Source of the DNA: Rhizobiales bacterium SYSU XM002
GTDB taxonomy: Bacteria; Pseudomonadota; Alphaproteobacteria; Rhizobiales; Beijerinckiaceae
Length of the DNA: 64,000 bases
Assembly: GCA_009846685.1 (NCBI GenBank)
Contig: VWVY01000004.1
Coordinates: forward strand, 62,001-126,000
Direction: 5' to 3'
The notes under the pieces are model-generated. The model was not told the origin of the DNA and ran no database searches. It was given only the letters and a program-made list of their open reading frames with translations. Below are positions 17,921-25,800 of the stretch, in pieces. Made by a program: the position numbers and the translations under genes. Position 1 is the first letter of the stretch. Each line of letters begins with the position of its first letter.

Positions 17921-19686
17921 TGTCCCGCCGCCCTCTCCTCGTCTTCACGCTCGTTCTGGCACTCATTCCGAATATTCCCGGCATGCCGCCGTTCTGGATC
18001 ACGCTGCTCGACAACATTGGTCTTGCCGCGCTGGTGGCCATGGGCCTGGTGCTGCTGACAGGCGTCGGCGGTCTCACCTCGTTCGGTCAGGCGGCATTCT
18101 GTGGTTTCGGCGCCTACACCACCGCCTACCTGACGACAGTCTACCAGATATCGCCCTGGCTGACCCTGCCGATCGCGCTCGGTCTTGCCGGCATTGCCGC
18201 GGTGGTACTCGGGATCGTAACTGTCAGACTATCCGGACATTTTCTGCCACTGGGCACCATCGCCTGGGGCATCAGCCTCTACTATGCCTTCGGCAAAATC
18301 GACGCCCTGGGCCGGCACGACGGCATTTCCTCAGTGCCCCCGCTCGCGATCGGCGGCTGGTCGCTGCGCGATCCAGCAGCCATGTATTACGTGATCTGGG
18401 CCTTCGTGCTGCTCGCCGGAATCGCGACTCTCAACCTGCTCGATTCCCGCGTCGGCCGCGCGATCCGCGCGCTGCGGGGCGGCCGTGTCGCCGCCGAGGC
18501 TTTCGGTATCGATTCCGCGCGCATCAAGCTGATCGTCTTCGTCTATGCCGCGCTGCTCGCCGCCCTTTCCGGTTGGCTCTACGCCCATCTCCAACGCGCC
18601 GTGAACCCGACGCCATTCGGCCTCAACGCCGGCATCGAATATCTGTTCATGGCCGTGCTCGGCGGGTCGGGGCAGATCTGGGGCGCCGTCGCCGGCTCGG
18701 CGCTGGTGACGCTCCTGAAGGATGTTCTCCAGCGCGTGCTCCCGTGGATGACCGGCAGCACCGCGCAGCTCGAAACCATCGTTTTCGGCATCCTGCTGGT
18801 GGTGATCCTTCAGGTCGCTCGCGACGGCATTTGGCCGCTGATCCTCTCCCGGCTTCCGGGAGCGCCACCGCGCCGGATCGATGACAAGGCGCCGGCCCTC
18901 GCCGCACGCCAGCGCGAAACCCGGTCGGATGGCCCGATGCTCGAACTCGCCGGCGCCACCAAGGCGTTCGGCGGGCTTGTCGCGGTCAACGAGGTGAGTT
19001 TCGCGCTCAAGCCGGGCGAAATCGTCGCGCTGATCGGCCCGAACGGCGCCGGCAAGAGCACGACATTCAACCTCATCACCGGCGTGCTGGGCCTCTCGCG
19101 CGGCTCCGTGCGCTTCGCCGGGCACGACATTTCCGGCGTCGGTCAACGCGCGATTGCGGCACACGGCATCGCCCGCACTTTCCAGCACGTCAAGCTGCTT
19201 CCGGAGATGAGCGTCCTCGAGAACGTCGCGCTCGGTGCGCATATGCGCGGGCGGGCCGGCGTTCTCTCCTCCATCCTGCGGCTCGACCGCGACGAGGAAG
19301 TGCGACTCTTCGCGGAAGCCAGCCGCCAAATCGCACGCGTCGGCCTCGCCGAGCACATGCACAAACCTGCCGGCTCCTTGGCGCTCGGGCAGCAACGCAT
19401 CGTCGAGATCGCCCGCGCGCTCTGCCTTGATCCGACGCTTCTCCTCCTCGATGAGCCTGCCGCCGGGCTTCGCCATTTCGAAAAGGAAGCGTTGGCCGAC
19501 CTGCTGCGCCAGCTCCGCGCGGAAGGCATGAGCGTGCTGCTCGTGGAACACGATATGGGCTTCGTGATGGGGCTGACGGACCATATCGTCGTTCTCGATT
19601 TTGGCTCGAAGATCGCGGAAGGCAAGCCCGAAGAGATCCGGGTCCACCCCGCCGTGCTCGCCGCCTATCTTGGAGGCACTGCATGA
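17917..19686 (+). CDS. fused ABC transporter permease and ATPase (LivM-LivG)
   Basis: A single 589-residue protein. Residues 1 to ~320 are a LivM-type permease (NIGLAALVAMGLVLLTGVGG, then LTSFGQAAFCGFGAYTTAYL). After a short charged linker, residues ~340-589 are a LivG-type ATPase: Walker A GPNGAGKST near residue 373, signature region LALGQQRIVEIARAL near 487 (a variant of LSGGQ), Walker B LLLLDEPAAGL and the switch His in VEHDMGFVMG. Separate livM and livG genes are more usual; here the frame is uninterrupted. The start overlaps the LivH-type gene and the stop overlaps the LivF-type gene by 4 bp each, so the whole transporter is coupled. Confidence 0.92.
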   Translation: MMSRRPLLVFTLVLALIPNIPGMPPFWITLLDNIGLAALVAMGLVLLTGVGGLTSFGQAAFCGFGAYTTAYLTTVYQISPWLTLPIALGLAGIAAVVLGIVTVRLSGHFLPLGTIAWGISLYYAFGKIDALGRHDGISSVPPLAIGGWSLRDPAAMYYVIWAFVLLAGIATLNLLDSRVGRAIRALRGGRVAAEAFGIDSARIKLIVFVYAALLAALSGWLYAHLQRAVNPTPFGLNAGIEYLFMAVLGGSGQIWGAVAGSALVTLLKDVLQRVLPWMTGSTAQLETIVFGILLVVILQVARDGIWPLILSRLPGAPPRRIDDKAPALAARQRETRSDGPMLELAGATKAFGGLVAVNEVSFALKPGEIVALIGPNGAGKSTTFNLITGVLGLSRGSVRFAGHDISGVGQRAIAAHGIARTFQHVKLLPEMSVLENVALGAHMRGRAGVLSSILRLDRDEEVRLFAEASRQIARVGLAEHMHKPAGSLALGQQRIVEIARALCLDPTLLLLDEPAAGLRHFEKEALADLLRQLRAEGMSVLLVEHDMGFVMGLTDHIVVLDFGSKIAEGKPEEIRVHPAVLAAYLGGTA

Positions 19687-20399
19687 CCGCGCTTTTCTCG
19701 CTCGACAATTTCACCGTCTCCTACGGCAAGGTTCAGGCGGTCAGCGACGTATCGCTCAATGTCGCCAAGGGCGAGATCGTCACTGTGATCGGCGCGAACG
19801 GTGCAGGGAAATCGACGCTCCTCAACGCGGCGATGGGACTTCTTCCCGCGCGCGGTCGAATGACCTTCGAGGGCCAAGAGCTTGCCGAAACCGATGATGT
19901 CGAGGCCCGCGTCGGGCTCGGTCTCTGCCTCGTCGCGGAAAAGCGCCATCTGTTCGGCTCGATGAGCGTGGAGGACAACCTTGTTCTCGGCGCCTTCCGC
20001 GCCGATCGCTCGGCATTCGAGGGCACGCTTTCCGATGTCTACGCCCGTTTTCCGCGCCTTCTCGAACGGCGACAGCAACTGGCGGGAACGCTTTCGGGCG
20101 GCGAACGGCAGATGCTTGCAATGGGCAGGGCGCTGATGAGCCGTCCGCGCCTCCTGATGCTGGATGAGCCAAGCCTCGGTCTCGCTCCGCGCATCGTCGC
20201 GGATATCTTCACGATTATCGCGGATCTGCGCGCGGCTGGTGTCTCGATCCTGCTGGTCGAGCAGAACGCCAAGGCGGCGCTCGATATCGCCGATCGCGCC
20301 TATGTCATGGAACTGGGTGAGATCACGCGCTCCGGTGCGGCGGCCACACTCGCCGCGGACCCCTCGATTGCAGCAAGCTACCTCGGATTGGGGCATTGA
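19683..20399 (+). CDS. ABC transporter ATP-binding protein (LivF family)
   Basis: A 238-residue ATPase. Walker A is GANGAGKST, the signature LSGGERQMLAMGRAL, Walker B LLMLDEPSLGL, and the switch region LVEQNAK, as in LivF. The C-terminal helix VMELGEITRSGAAATLAADP is typical. It pairs with the ATPase half of the fused protein upstream to drive import across the inner membrane. It starts inside the end of the fused gene (ATGA) and ends 1 bp before the acyl-CoA dehydrogenase. Confidence 0.95.
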   Translation: MTALFSLDNFTVSYGKVQAVSDVSLNVAKGEIVTVIGANGAGKSTLLNAAMGLLPARGRMTFEGQELAETDDVEARVGLGLCLVAEKRHLFGSMSVEDNLVLGAFRADRSAFEGTLSDVYARFPRLLERRQQLAGTLSGGERQMLAMGRALMSRPRLLMLDEPSLGLAPRIVADIFTIIADLRAAGVSILLVEQNAKAALDIADRAYVMELGEITRSGAAATLAADPSIAASYLGLGH

Positions 20400-20400
20400 G

Positions 20401-22083
20401 ATGAGCTATTCCGCACCGGTGGACGACATCCTCTTCACGCTCCGCCATATCGCTCGCGCTCGCCCGGCGATGGCAGATGGCTCGCCGCTCGAATGGGATG
20501 AGGTCGCCGCTATTCTCGACGAGTCCGGCCGCTTCACCAGCGAGATCATCGCGCCGCTTGACGTGATCGGCGACCGGATTGGTGCGAGGTTCGAAAACGG
20601 ATCGGTCTTCATGCCGCCGGGGTTCGATGCTGGCTATCGCGCTTGGCGCGACGCCGGCTGGAACGCCATCGCCCTCCCCCCGTCACACGGCGGATCGGGG
20701 CTGCCAACCACCATCGGCACCGCGACGATGGAAATGCTGACCAGCGCCTGCATGGCGCTTTCCACTCTGCCGGTTCTCTCGCAGGGCGGAGCCGATGCCA
20801 TCGAAGCGCACGGCAGTGCGGAACTCAAGAGTCGTTACTTGCCGAAGCTGACTTCCGGCGAGTGGACCGCCACCATGAACTTGACCGAGCCACAGGCCGG
20901 TTCGGATCTCGGCTTGCTGCGGAGCCGCGCGGAGCCGGTCGGAGACGGCACCTATCGGCTGTTCGGCCAGAAGATCTTCATTACCTTCGGTGAACACGAT
21001 CTGGTGCAGAACATCGTCCACCTCGTCCTTGCGCGCCTGCCGGACGCGCCAGCAGGGACGAGGGGCATCTCGCTGTTCCTCGTCCCGAAATTCCTGCCGG
21101 ATGGCGCGCGCAACGACCTTCGCTGCACGGGGATCGAGCACAAGCTCGGCATCAAGGCGAGCCCCACCTGCTCGATGAGCTTCGGTGAAGCCGGAGGCGC
21201 CATCGGCTGGCTGATCGGCGAGGCGAACAACGGCCTCGCCTGCATGTTCACGATGATGAACAAGGCCCGCCTCGCGACCGGGCTGCAAGGTGTCGCGATG
21301 GCGGAACGCGCCTATCAGCGTGCACTCGCTTTCGCGCAGGAGCGCAGGCAGGGGCGTGCTGCCGGCGTCGACGGCCCTGCCCCGATCATCACCCACCCCG
21401 ACATCCGCCGCACGCTGGTAAGAATGAGGGCTCTGACTGCTGCCTCCCGTGCATTGGCGTATCTCGCCGCGACCGCCATTGACGAGGGCGATGAGACGCT
21501 TGCCGGTCTGCTGACCCCGGTCGTCAAGGCATTCTCGACCGATATCGGCGTCGAGGTCGCCTCGCACGGCATCCAAGTGCATGGCGGCATGGGTTACGTC
21601 GAGGAAACGGGCGCCGCCCAGCACCTGCGCGATATTCGTATCGCACCGATCTACGAAGGCACAAACGCCATTCAGGCGATCGACCTCGTCATGCGCAAAC
21701 TCCCACGCGGCAATCCCGCGTTGGAGCGCCTCGTCGCCGCCGCCCGTGCCGATCTCGCCGCAGCGACCGTGCTCGGCCCGGCAGGCGCCATCCTCGCGGA
21801 AGCGGTGGACGGGCTTGAGGCCGCGATCCGCCATCTCGCGGGACGGGAAATCACCGACGAGGCGCGGCTCTATGTCGCGCCCGCCTTCCTGAGGCTGTTT
21901 GCCGTCGCGGTTTCCGGCACGCTGCTGGCGCGTGGGGCGGCTGCGGCATCGAACGAGAGCTGCTGGCCCGCCCTCGCCCGCCTGTATGCCGAGGATATCG
22001 CAATCGAAGCCCCGGCGCTGCTGCGAACGATCCTCTCCACAAGCCGCGACCCGACGGATTACGCCCGCGCGCTCGGCCTCTGA
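20401..22083 (+). CDS. acyl-CoA dehydrogenase, large (FadE/DmdC-like) subfamily
   Basis: A 560-residue flavoprotein. The N-terminal helical domain runs from MSYSAPVDDILFTLRHIAR; MNLTEPQAGSDLGLL and the FITFGEHDL stretch form the FAD/substrate-binding middle domain; GIQVHGGMGYVEETGAAQHL and RIAPIYEGTNAIQAIDLV are the C-terminal hallmarks with the catalytic Glu in YEGTNAIQ. It is longer than ordinary ~380-residue dehydrogenases, like the DmdC group. In this locus it could oxidise arylpropanoyl-CoA (from dihydro-hydroxycinnamates) to the 2-enoyl-CoA. That role is inferred from the neighbours. A terminator follows at 22119. Confidence 0.9.
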   Translation: MSYSAPVDDILFTLRHIARARPAMADGSPLEWDEVAAILDESGRFTSEIIAPLDVIGDRIGARFENGSVFMPPGFDAGYRAWRDAGWNAIALPPSHGGSGLPTTIGTATMEMLTSACMALSTLPVLSQGGADAIEAHGSAELKSRYLPKLTSGEWTATMNLTEPQAGSDLGLLRSRAEPVGDGTYRLFGQKIFITFGEHDLVQNIVHLVLARLPDAPAGTRGISLFLVPKFLPDGARNDLRCTGIEHKLGIKASPTCSMSFGEAGGAIGWLIGEANNGLACMFTMMNKARLATGLQGVAMAERAYQRALAFAQERRQGRAAGVDGPAPIITHPDIRRTLVRMRALTAASRALAYLAATAIDEGDETLAGLLTPVVKAFSTDIGVEVASHGIQVHGGMGYVEETGAAQHLRDIRIAPIYEGTNAIQAIDLVMRKLPRGNPALERLVAAARADLAAATVLGPAGAILAEAVDGLEAAIRHLAGREITDEARLYVAPAFLRLFAVAVSGTLLARGAAAASNESCWPALARLYAEDIAIEAPALLRTILSTSRDPTDYARALGL

Positions 22084-22112
22084 GCCCCGCTGCCCCGCAA
22101 GCAGTCCGAATT

Positions 22113-22140
22113 AAAAAAGGCCGCCCGCAGGCGGCCTTTC
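22113..22140. terminator. Bidirectional terminator between convergent operons
   Basis: Stem GGCCGCC (22119-22125) and GGCGGCC (22130-22136) with a CGCA loop, AAAAAA on the left and TTTC on the right. It lies between the acyl-CoA dehydrogenase (+) and the solute-binding protein (-), and works best for the minus strand, where the A tract becomes a U tract. Confidence 0.88.
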
Positions 22141-22163
22141 CGTCTCGCTCACCTGTCGAACCG

Positions 22164-23324
22164 TTACTTCACAAGCGCCCAAGCCCCGTTCTTCACCGTG
22201 ATGAGGACGCGCGCGCGGTTGTCGACGCCATAACGATCCTTCTCGGTGAAGTTGTAGACGCCCTGACTGGCGGCGATGTCCTTCTCGGCCATGAACGCCT
22301 GCCGGATCGCCTCACGGAATTCCTGCGTGCCCGGCTTGGCGGCCTTGGCGGCAGCCGGTACGACGCGCTTCATCACCTCGAACGCGTCGTACATATGCGC
22401 GCCGAACTGCGTGCGGGAATCCTTCCCGAACTTGGCTTCGTAGGCCGAAACATAGGCAACGCCGGGCTTCTTCGTCAGCGCCGCATCGTCCTGAAGCTCC
22501 GCGACGATTACCGGGCCGGAGGCGAAGACCGCGCCTTCCGCCGCCTTGCCGGCGATGCGGATGAAGGCCTGCGTCACGGCGCCATGCGTCTGGTAGATCG
22601 GGCCGGTGAAGCCGCGTTCGCGCAGCGCCATCTGCGGCAGGGCCGCTGCCGTTCCGGACGCTGCGACGAGCACGGCATCGGGTTTGGCCGCGACAATCTT
22701 GAGCGCCTGACCGGCCACCGACGTATCGGCGCGGGCGTAGCGCTCATCGGCGACGAGCTTGATGCCCTTGGGCTCGCCGCGCTCCTTGAACTCCTTCAGC
22801 CACAGGTCGCCCCAGGAATCGGAAAAGCCGATCATCGCGACGTTCTTCACCTTGCCGGCGAGCATATGCTCGAACAGCACGTTGCCCATCAGCGGCACCG
22901 GCTGCGGCATCACCACAGTCCATTTCTCGCGGCCCGGCTGGAAAGGCATCGGCGCGAGCGAGATATGCGGCACGTTGTTTTCGAAGGCGACATTGGCGAG
23001 CGCCAGCGCGGTCGGCGTGATCGACGAGCCGATCAGGATATCGACCTTGTCCTCGGTGACGAGGCGGCGCGCATTGGTGGTGGCCGCAGTCGGGTCGCCG
23101 CCGTCGTCCAGCATGATGACCTTGACCGGAACGCCGCCGATCTCGGTCGGTACGACATCGAGCGAGTTCTTCTCGGGAATGCCGAGCGCGGCTGCCGGGC
23201 CGGTGGTCGAGAGCACCACCCCAACCTTGATCTCGTTCGTCTGCGCCAACACCGGCGCGGTCATCAGGCCGAACACGGCGACAGCGCCGAGCAGGCCGGC
23301 CCTACGGGACAGTTTCCGGGTCAT
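22164..23324 (-). CDS. ABC transporter substrate-binding protein (LivJ/LivK-like)
   Basis: A 386-residue periplasmic binding protein with a signal peptide (RRAGLLGAVAVFGLMTAPVLAQ, cut near residue 28). NEIKVGVVLSTTGPAAALGI and KVIMLDDGGDPTAATTNARR are the type I binding fold start, and the repeated ASGTAAALPQMALRERGF, PIYQTHGAVTQAFIRIAGKA are typical of the aromatic/branched-chain subfamily. It is the last gene of the minus-strand enzyme operon, while its permease and ATPases are in the convergent operon, so the two operons supply one transporter. The ligand is probably a hydroxycinnamate or related aromatic acid (inferred). Confidence 0.88.
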   Translation of the reverse strand: MTRKLSRRAGLLGAVAVFGLMTAPVLAQTNEIKVGVVLSTTGPAAALGIPEKNSLDVVPTEIGGVPVKVIMLDDGGDPTAATTNARRLVTEDKVDILIGSSITPTALALANVAFENNVPHISLAPMPFQPGREKWTVVMPQPVPLMGNVLFEHMLAGKVKNVAMIGFSDSWGDLWLKEFKERGEPKGIKLVADERYARADTSVAGQALKIVAAKPDAVLVAASGTAAALPQMALRERGFTGPIYQTHGAVTQAFIRIAGKAAEGAVFASGPVIVAELQDDAALTKKPGVAYVSAYEAKFGKDSRTQFGAHMYDAFEVMKRVVPAAAKAAKPGTQEFREAIRQAFMAEKDIAASQGVYNFTEKDRYGVDNRARVLITVKNGAWALVK

Positions 23325-23356
23325 GTTTTTCCTCCTGTTGTCCTGACCTTCGTGGC

Positions 23357-23776
23357 TCAGGGTTTTTCAAAACGGGCGATGATTTCCTGCGGGATCGGGA
23401 ACGAGCTGATCTTCCCGGTAGCCGGGTCCTTCTTGGTGAAGACGCGCTTGTCGAAGGCCTCGATCGCGAGCTTGCCGTCATCGCGGAAAAGCTTGTGCTC
23501 GACATCGAAGCTGGATGTGCCCCAGCGGGAGACGGCGGTGTGGATCTCCACCGTGTCGCCATAGGCGGAAGGGATCATGAACCGAGCCCGCGTGTCGACC
23601 ATCGGAAAGCCGAGAATGCCCCAGCGCCGGATGATCTCCGGCTTGGGAATGCCGGCCGCACCGAACATCAGGTGGGTCGAGGTATCGAACATCGCAAAGT
23701 AGCGCGGAAAGAACACGATCCCGGCCGGGTCGCAGTCGCCCCATTCGATCGTGACCTGACGTTTCGCAACGAACAT
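23357..23776 (-). CDS. acyl-CoA thioesterase, 4-hydroxybenzoyl-CoA type
   Basis: A 139-residue hotdog-fold thioesterase. The motif EWGDCDPAGIVFFPRYFAMF (residues 11-30) is the signature of 4-hydroxybenzoyl-CoA thioesterases, with the catalytic Asp at position 16. Such enzymes hydrolyse 4-hydroxybenzoyl-CoA to 4-hydroxybenzoate and CoA. It stands at the right place in the operon to release the aromatic acid after beta-oxidative removal of acetyl-CoA. It is 14 bp from the SDR gene and 32 bp from the binding-protein gene. Confidence 0.87.
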   Translation of the reverse strand: MFVAKRQVTIEWGDCDPAGIVFFPRYFAMFDTSTHLMFGAAGIPKPEIIRRWGILGFPMVDTRARFMIPSAYGDTVEIHTAVSRWGTSSFDVEHKLFRDDGKLAIEAFDKRVFTKKDPATGKISSFPIPQEIIARFEKP

Positions 23777-23790
23777 GAAAAGCCTCCGGC

Positions 23791-24552
23791 TCAGCGTGGC
23801 GGCAGGCGAAGCGCACCATCCAGCCGGATGACCTCGCCGTTGAGATATGGATTGCGGATCAGGCTCACGACCGTTTCGGCATACTCCGCCGGTTGCCCGA
23901 GACGGCGCGGAAACGGCACGGAGGCACCGAGACTGTCCTGAATGTCTTGCGGAAGGCTCGCCATCATCGGCGTATGAAAAAGCCCCGGCGCAATCGCCAG
24001 CACGCGGATGCCAAACTGCGCAAGTTCGCGTGCCACCGGCAGGGTCATGCCGACGATACCGGCCTTCGAGGCCGAATACGCCGCCTGCCCGACCTGTCCC
24101 TCATAGGCTGCAACGGACGCTGTCGAGAGGATAAAGCCGCGCTCGCCACCCGGTAGTTCGGGGAGGCCGCTCATGTCGGCGGCAGCGAGGCGCAGCATGT
24201 TGAACGAACCGACGAGATTGACGCGGATCACCTTGTCGAAGTCGGCGAGCGGCATCGGACCGTCGCGCCCGAGCACGCGCTTTGCGACGCCTATTCCGGC
24301 ACAGTTGACGAGGATACGAGCGGGGCCAAGGGCCTCACGCGCTCGCCGCACGCTCGCTTCCGCCTCCCCCGCGTCGGCGACGTCACAAGCGACGGCAAGG
24401 CCTCCGATCCGGCCGGCGACAGCCGCCGCCGCTTCGGGATTGCGGTCGATCACCGCGACGCGGGCGCCTTCCGCAGCAAGCCGCTCGGCGGTCGCGGCGC
24501 CAAGCCCCGAGCCGCCCCCCGTCACCAGCGCTACCTGTCCCCCAATCTCCAT
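23791..24552 (-). CDS. SDR 3-hydroxyacyl-CoA dehydrogenase (type II-like)
   Basis: A 253-residue short-chain dehydrogenase. TGGGSGLG (11-18) binds the dinucleotide and the Asp in VIDRNPEAA favours NAD; NCAGIG follows, and the catalytic set is Ser in STASVAAYEGQ and YSASK. The stretch VIRVNLVGSFNMLRLAAADM and the end PYLNGEVIRLDGALRLPPR match the HSD17B10-type 3-hydroxyacyl-CoA dehydrogenases. In this operon it would oxidise the 3-hydroxy-3-aryl-propanoyl-CoA made by the hydratase to the 3-keto form. The gene begins 3 bp after the thiolase stop. Confidence 0.88.
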   Translation of the reverse strand: MEIGGQVALVTGGGSGLGAATAERLAAEGARVAVIDRNPEAAAAVAGRIGGLAVACDVADAGEAEASVRRAREALGPARILVNCAGIGVAKRVLGRDGPMPLADFDKVIRVNLVGSFNMLRLAAADMSGLPELPGGERGFILSTASVAAYEGQVGQAAYSASKAGIVGMTLPVARELAQFGIRVLAIAPGLFHTPMMASLPQDIQDSLGASVPFPRRLGQPAEYAETVVSLIRNPYLNGEVIRLDGALRLPPR

Positions 24553-24555
24553 CGC

Positions 24556-25800
24556 TCAGCGTGCCTCCGGGTTTTCCACCAGCATGGCGATGCCCTGCCC
24601 GCCGCCAATGCAGGCCGAGGCGATGCCATAGCGCAGGCCGGACCGGCGCAGTTCGCGCGAGACGGTGAGCGCGAGCCGCACGCCCGTCGCACCGAGCGGA
24701 TGACCGATCGCGATCGCGCCGCCGTTGACGTTCACCTTGGTTTCGTCGAGCCTGAGTTCGCGGGCACAAGCCATGATCTGCGCGCCGAACGCCTCGTTGA
24801 TCTCGATGCGGTCGACCGCGCCGATGTCGATCCCGGCCTTGGCAAGAAGCGCCCGGATCGCCGGCACCGGACCGATCCCCATGTAGGCGGGTTCGACGCC
24901 AACCGCCGTCGCGCCGAGAATGCGAGCGAGCGGCTTGAGCCCCTTGCGGGCAGTATAGGCGCCGTTCGTCACCACCGCACCGGCGGCGCCATCGACAACC
25001 GCCGAGGAGTTCCCGCCCGTCTGCACACCGCCGAAGGCCGGTCTGATCTTGGCCAGAGCGTCGAGCGGCGATGGGCACACATGACTGTCCACGCTAACGG
25101 TCTCACCTTTGCGCAGGCGGATACCGCGCGGCTTGTGGCCATCGAGCTCGAAGACTTCGTCGGCGACCGGCACGATCTCACCCGGCAGGAAACCGTCGGC
25201 CTGCGCCCGCAAGGCCCGCTCGAACGACCGCGCCGCAAAGACATCGACCGCCGCCCGATCGATGCCGTAGCGCTTCGCCAAGTTCTCCGCCGTGCCGCCC
25301 ATCGTCGTGTCGCACGAGGTATCCATCAGGGCTTCCCAGAGGAAATCTCTGAACTCGATCTGCCCCATGCGAAAACCGCCGCGGTGCGTATAGGCCGCGA
25401 CGGGATTGCGGCTCATCGATTCCGTACCGACGCAGAGCGCCGCATCCGCCTTCCCGGAGGTCACGGCATCGGCCGCCTGCGCGATGACCTCGACCCCGGT
25501 GCCGCAGATCCGTTGCACGAGATGCGCCGGCACACCCATTGGCACGCCGCAGTAGAGGCCGATATGGCGCGGTGTGAAATAGGCGTCGAAGCTCGCCTGC
25601 GCCATCGAACCGGCAATGACTGTGCCGATATCTGCCGCTGGCACACCGGATTTCTCAAGCGCGGCCCTGCCGGCCTTGATGCCGAGATCGATCGGCGAGA
25701 CCAGCGCGAACGCACCGTTGTAGTCGACGAAGGGCGTCCGCATCCCGTCGATGAGAAAGGCATCGCTCCACAGCGAGGTGACGGCGTGAGAAACGGTCAT
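24556..25800 (-). CDS. thiolase family acyltransferase (3-ketoacyl-CoA thiolase)
   Basis: A 414-residue thiolase. The nucleophilic Cys is in QRICGTGVEVIAQAADAV, the second His in NVNGGAIAIGHPLGATGVR and the last Cys in ASACIGGGQGIAMLV. The N-terminus SDAFLIDGMRTPFVDYNG is standard. By position it should split 3-keto-3-aryl-propanoyl-CoA into aroyl-CoA and acetyl-CoA. The start overlaps the CoA-ligase stop by ATGA. It is distinct from pcaF at 348. Confidence 0.9.
   Translation of the reverse strand: MTVSHAVTSLWSDAFLIDGMRTPFVDYNGAFALVSPIDLGIKAGRAALEKSGVPAADIGTVIAGSMAQASFDAYFTPRHIGLYCGVPMGVPAHLVQRICGTGVEVIAQAADAVTSGKADAALCVGTESMSRNPVAAYTHRGGFRMGQIEFRDFLWEALMDTSCDTTMGGTAENLAKRYGIDRAAVDVFAARSFERALRAQADGFLPGEIVPVADEVFELDGHKPRGIRLRKGETVSVDSHVCPSPLDALAKIRPAFGGVQTGGNSSAVVDGAAGAVVTNGAYTARKGLKPLARILGATAVGVEPAYMGIGPVPAIRALLAKAGIDIGAVDRIEINEAFGAQIMACARELRLDETKVNVNGGAIAIGHPLGATGVRLALTVSRELRRSGLRYGIASACIGGGQGIAMLVENPEAR

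Noticed and set aside
18331-19647. 438-residue minus-strand frame opposite the fused permease-ATPase
   Set aside because: Covered entirely by a well-supported gene with Walker motifs on the plus strand.
22395-23564. 389-residue plus-strand frame opposite the solute-binding protein and thioesterase
   Set aside because: Its Arg/His/Gly-rich translation is the mirror of a real gene and lacks a ribosome-binding site.
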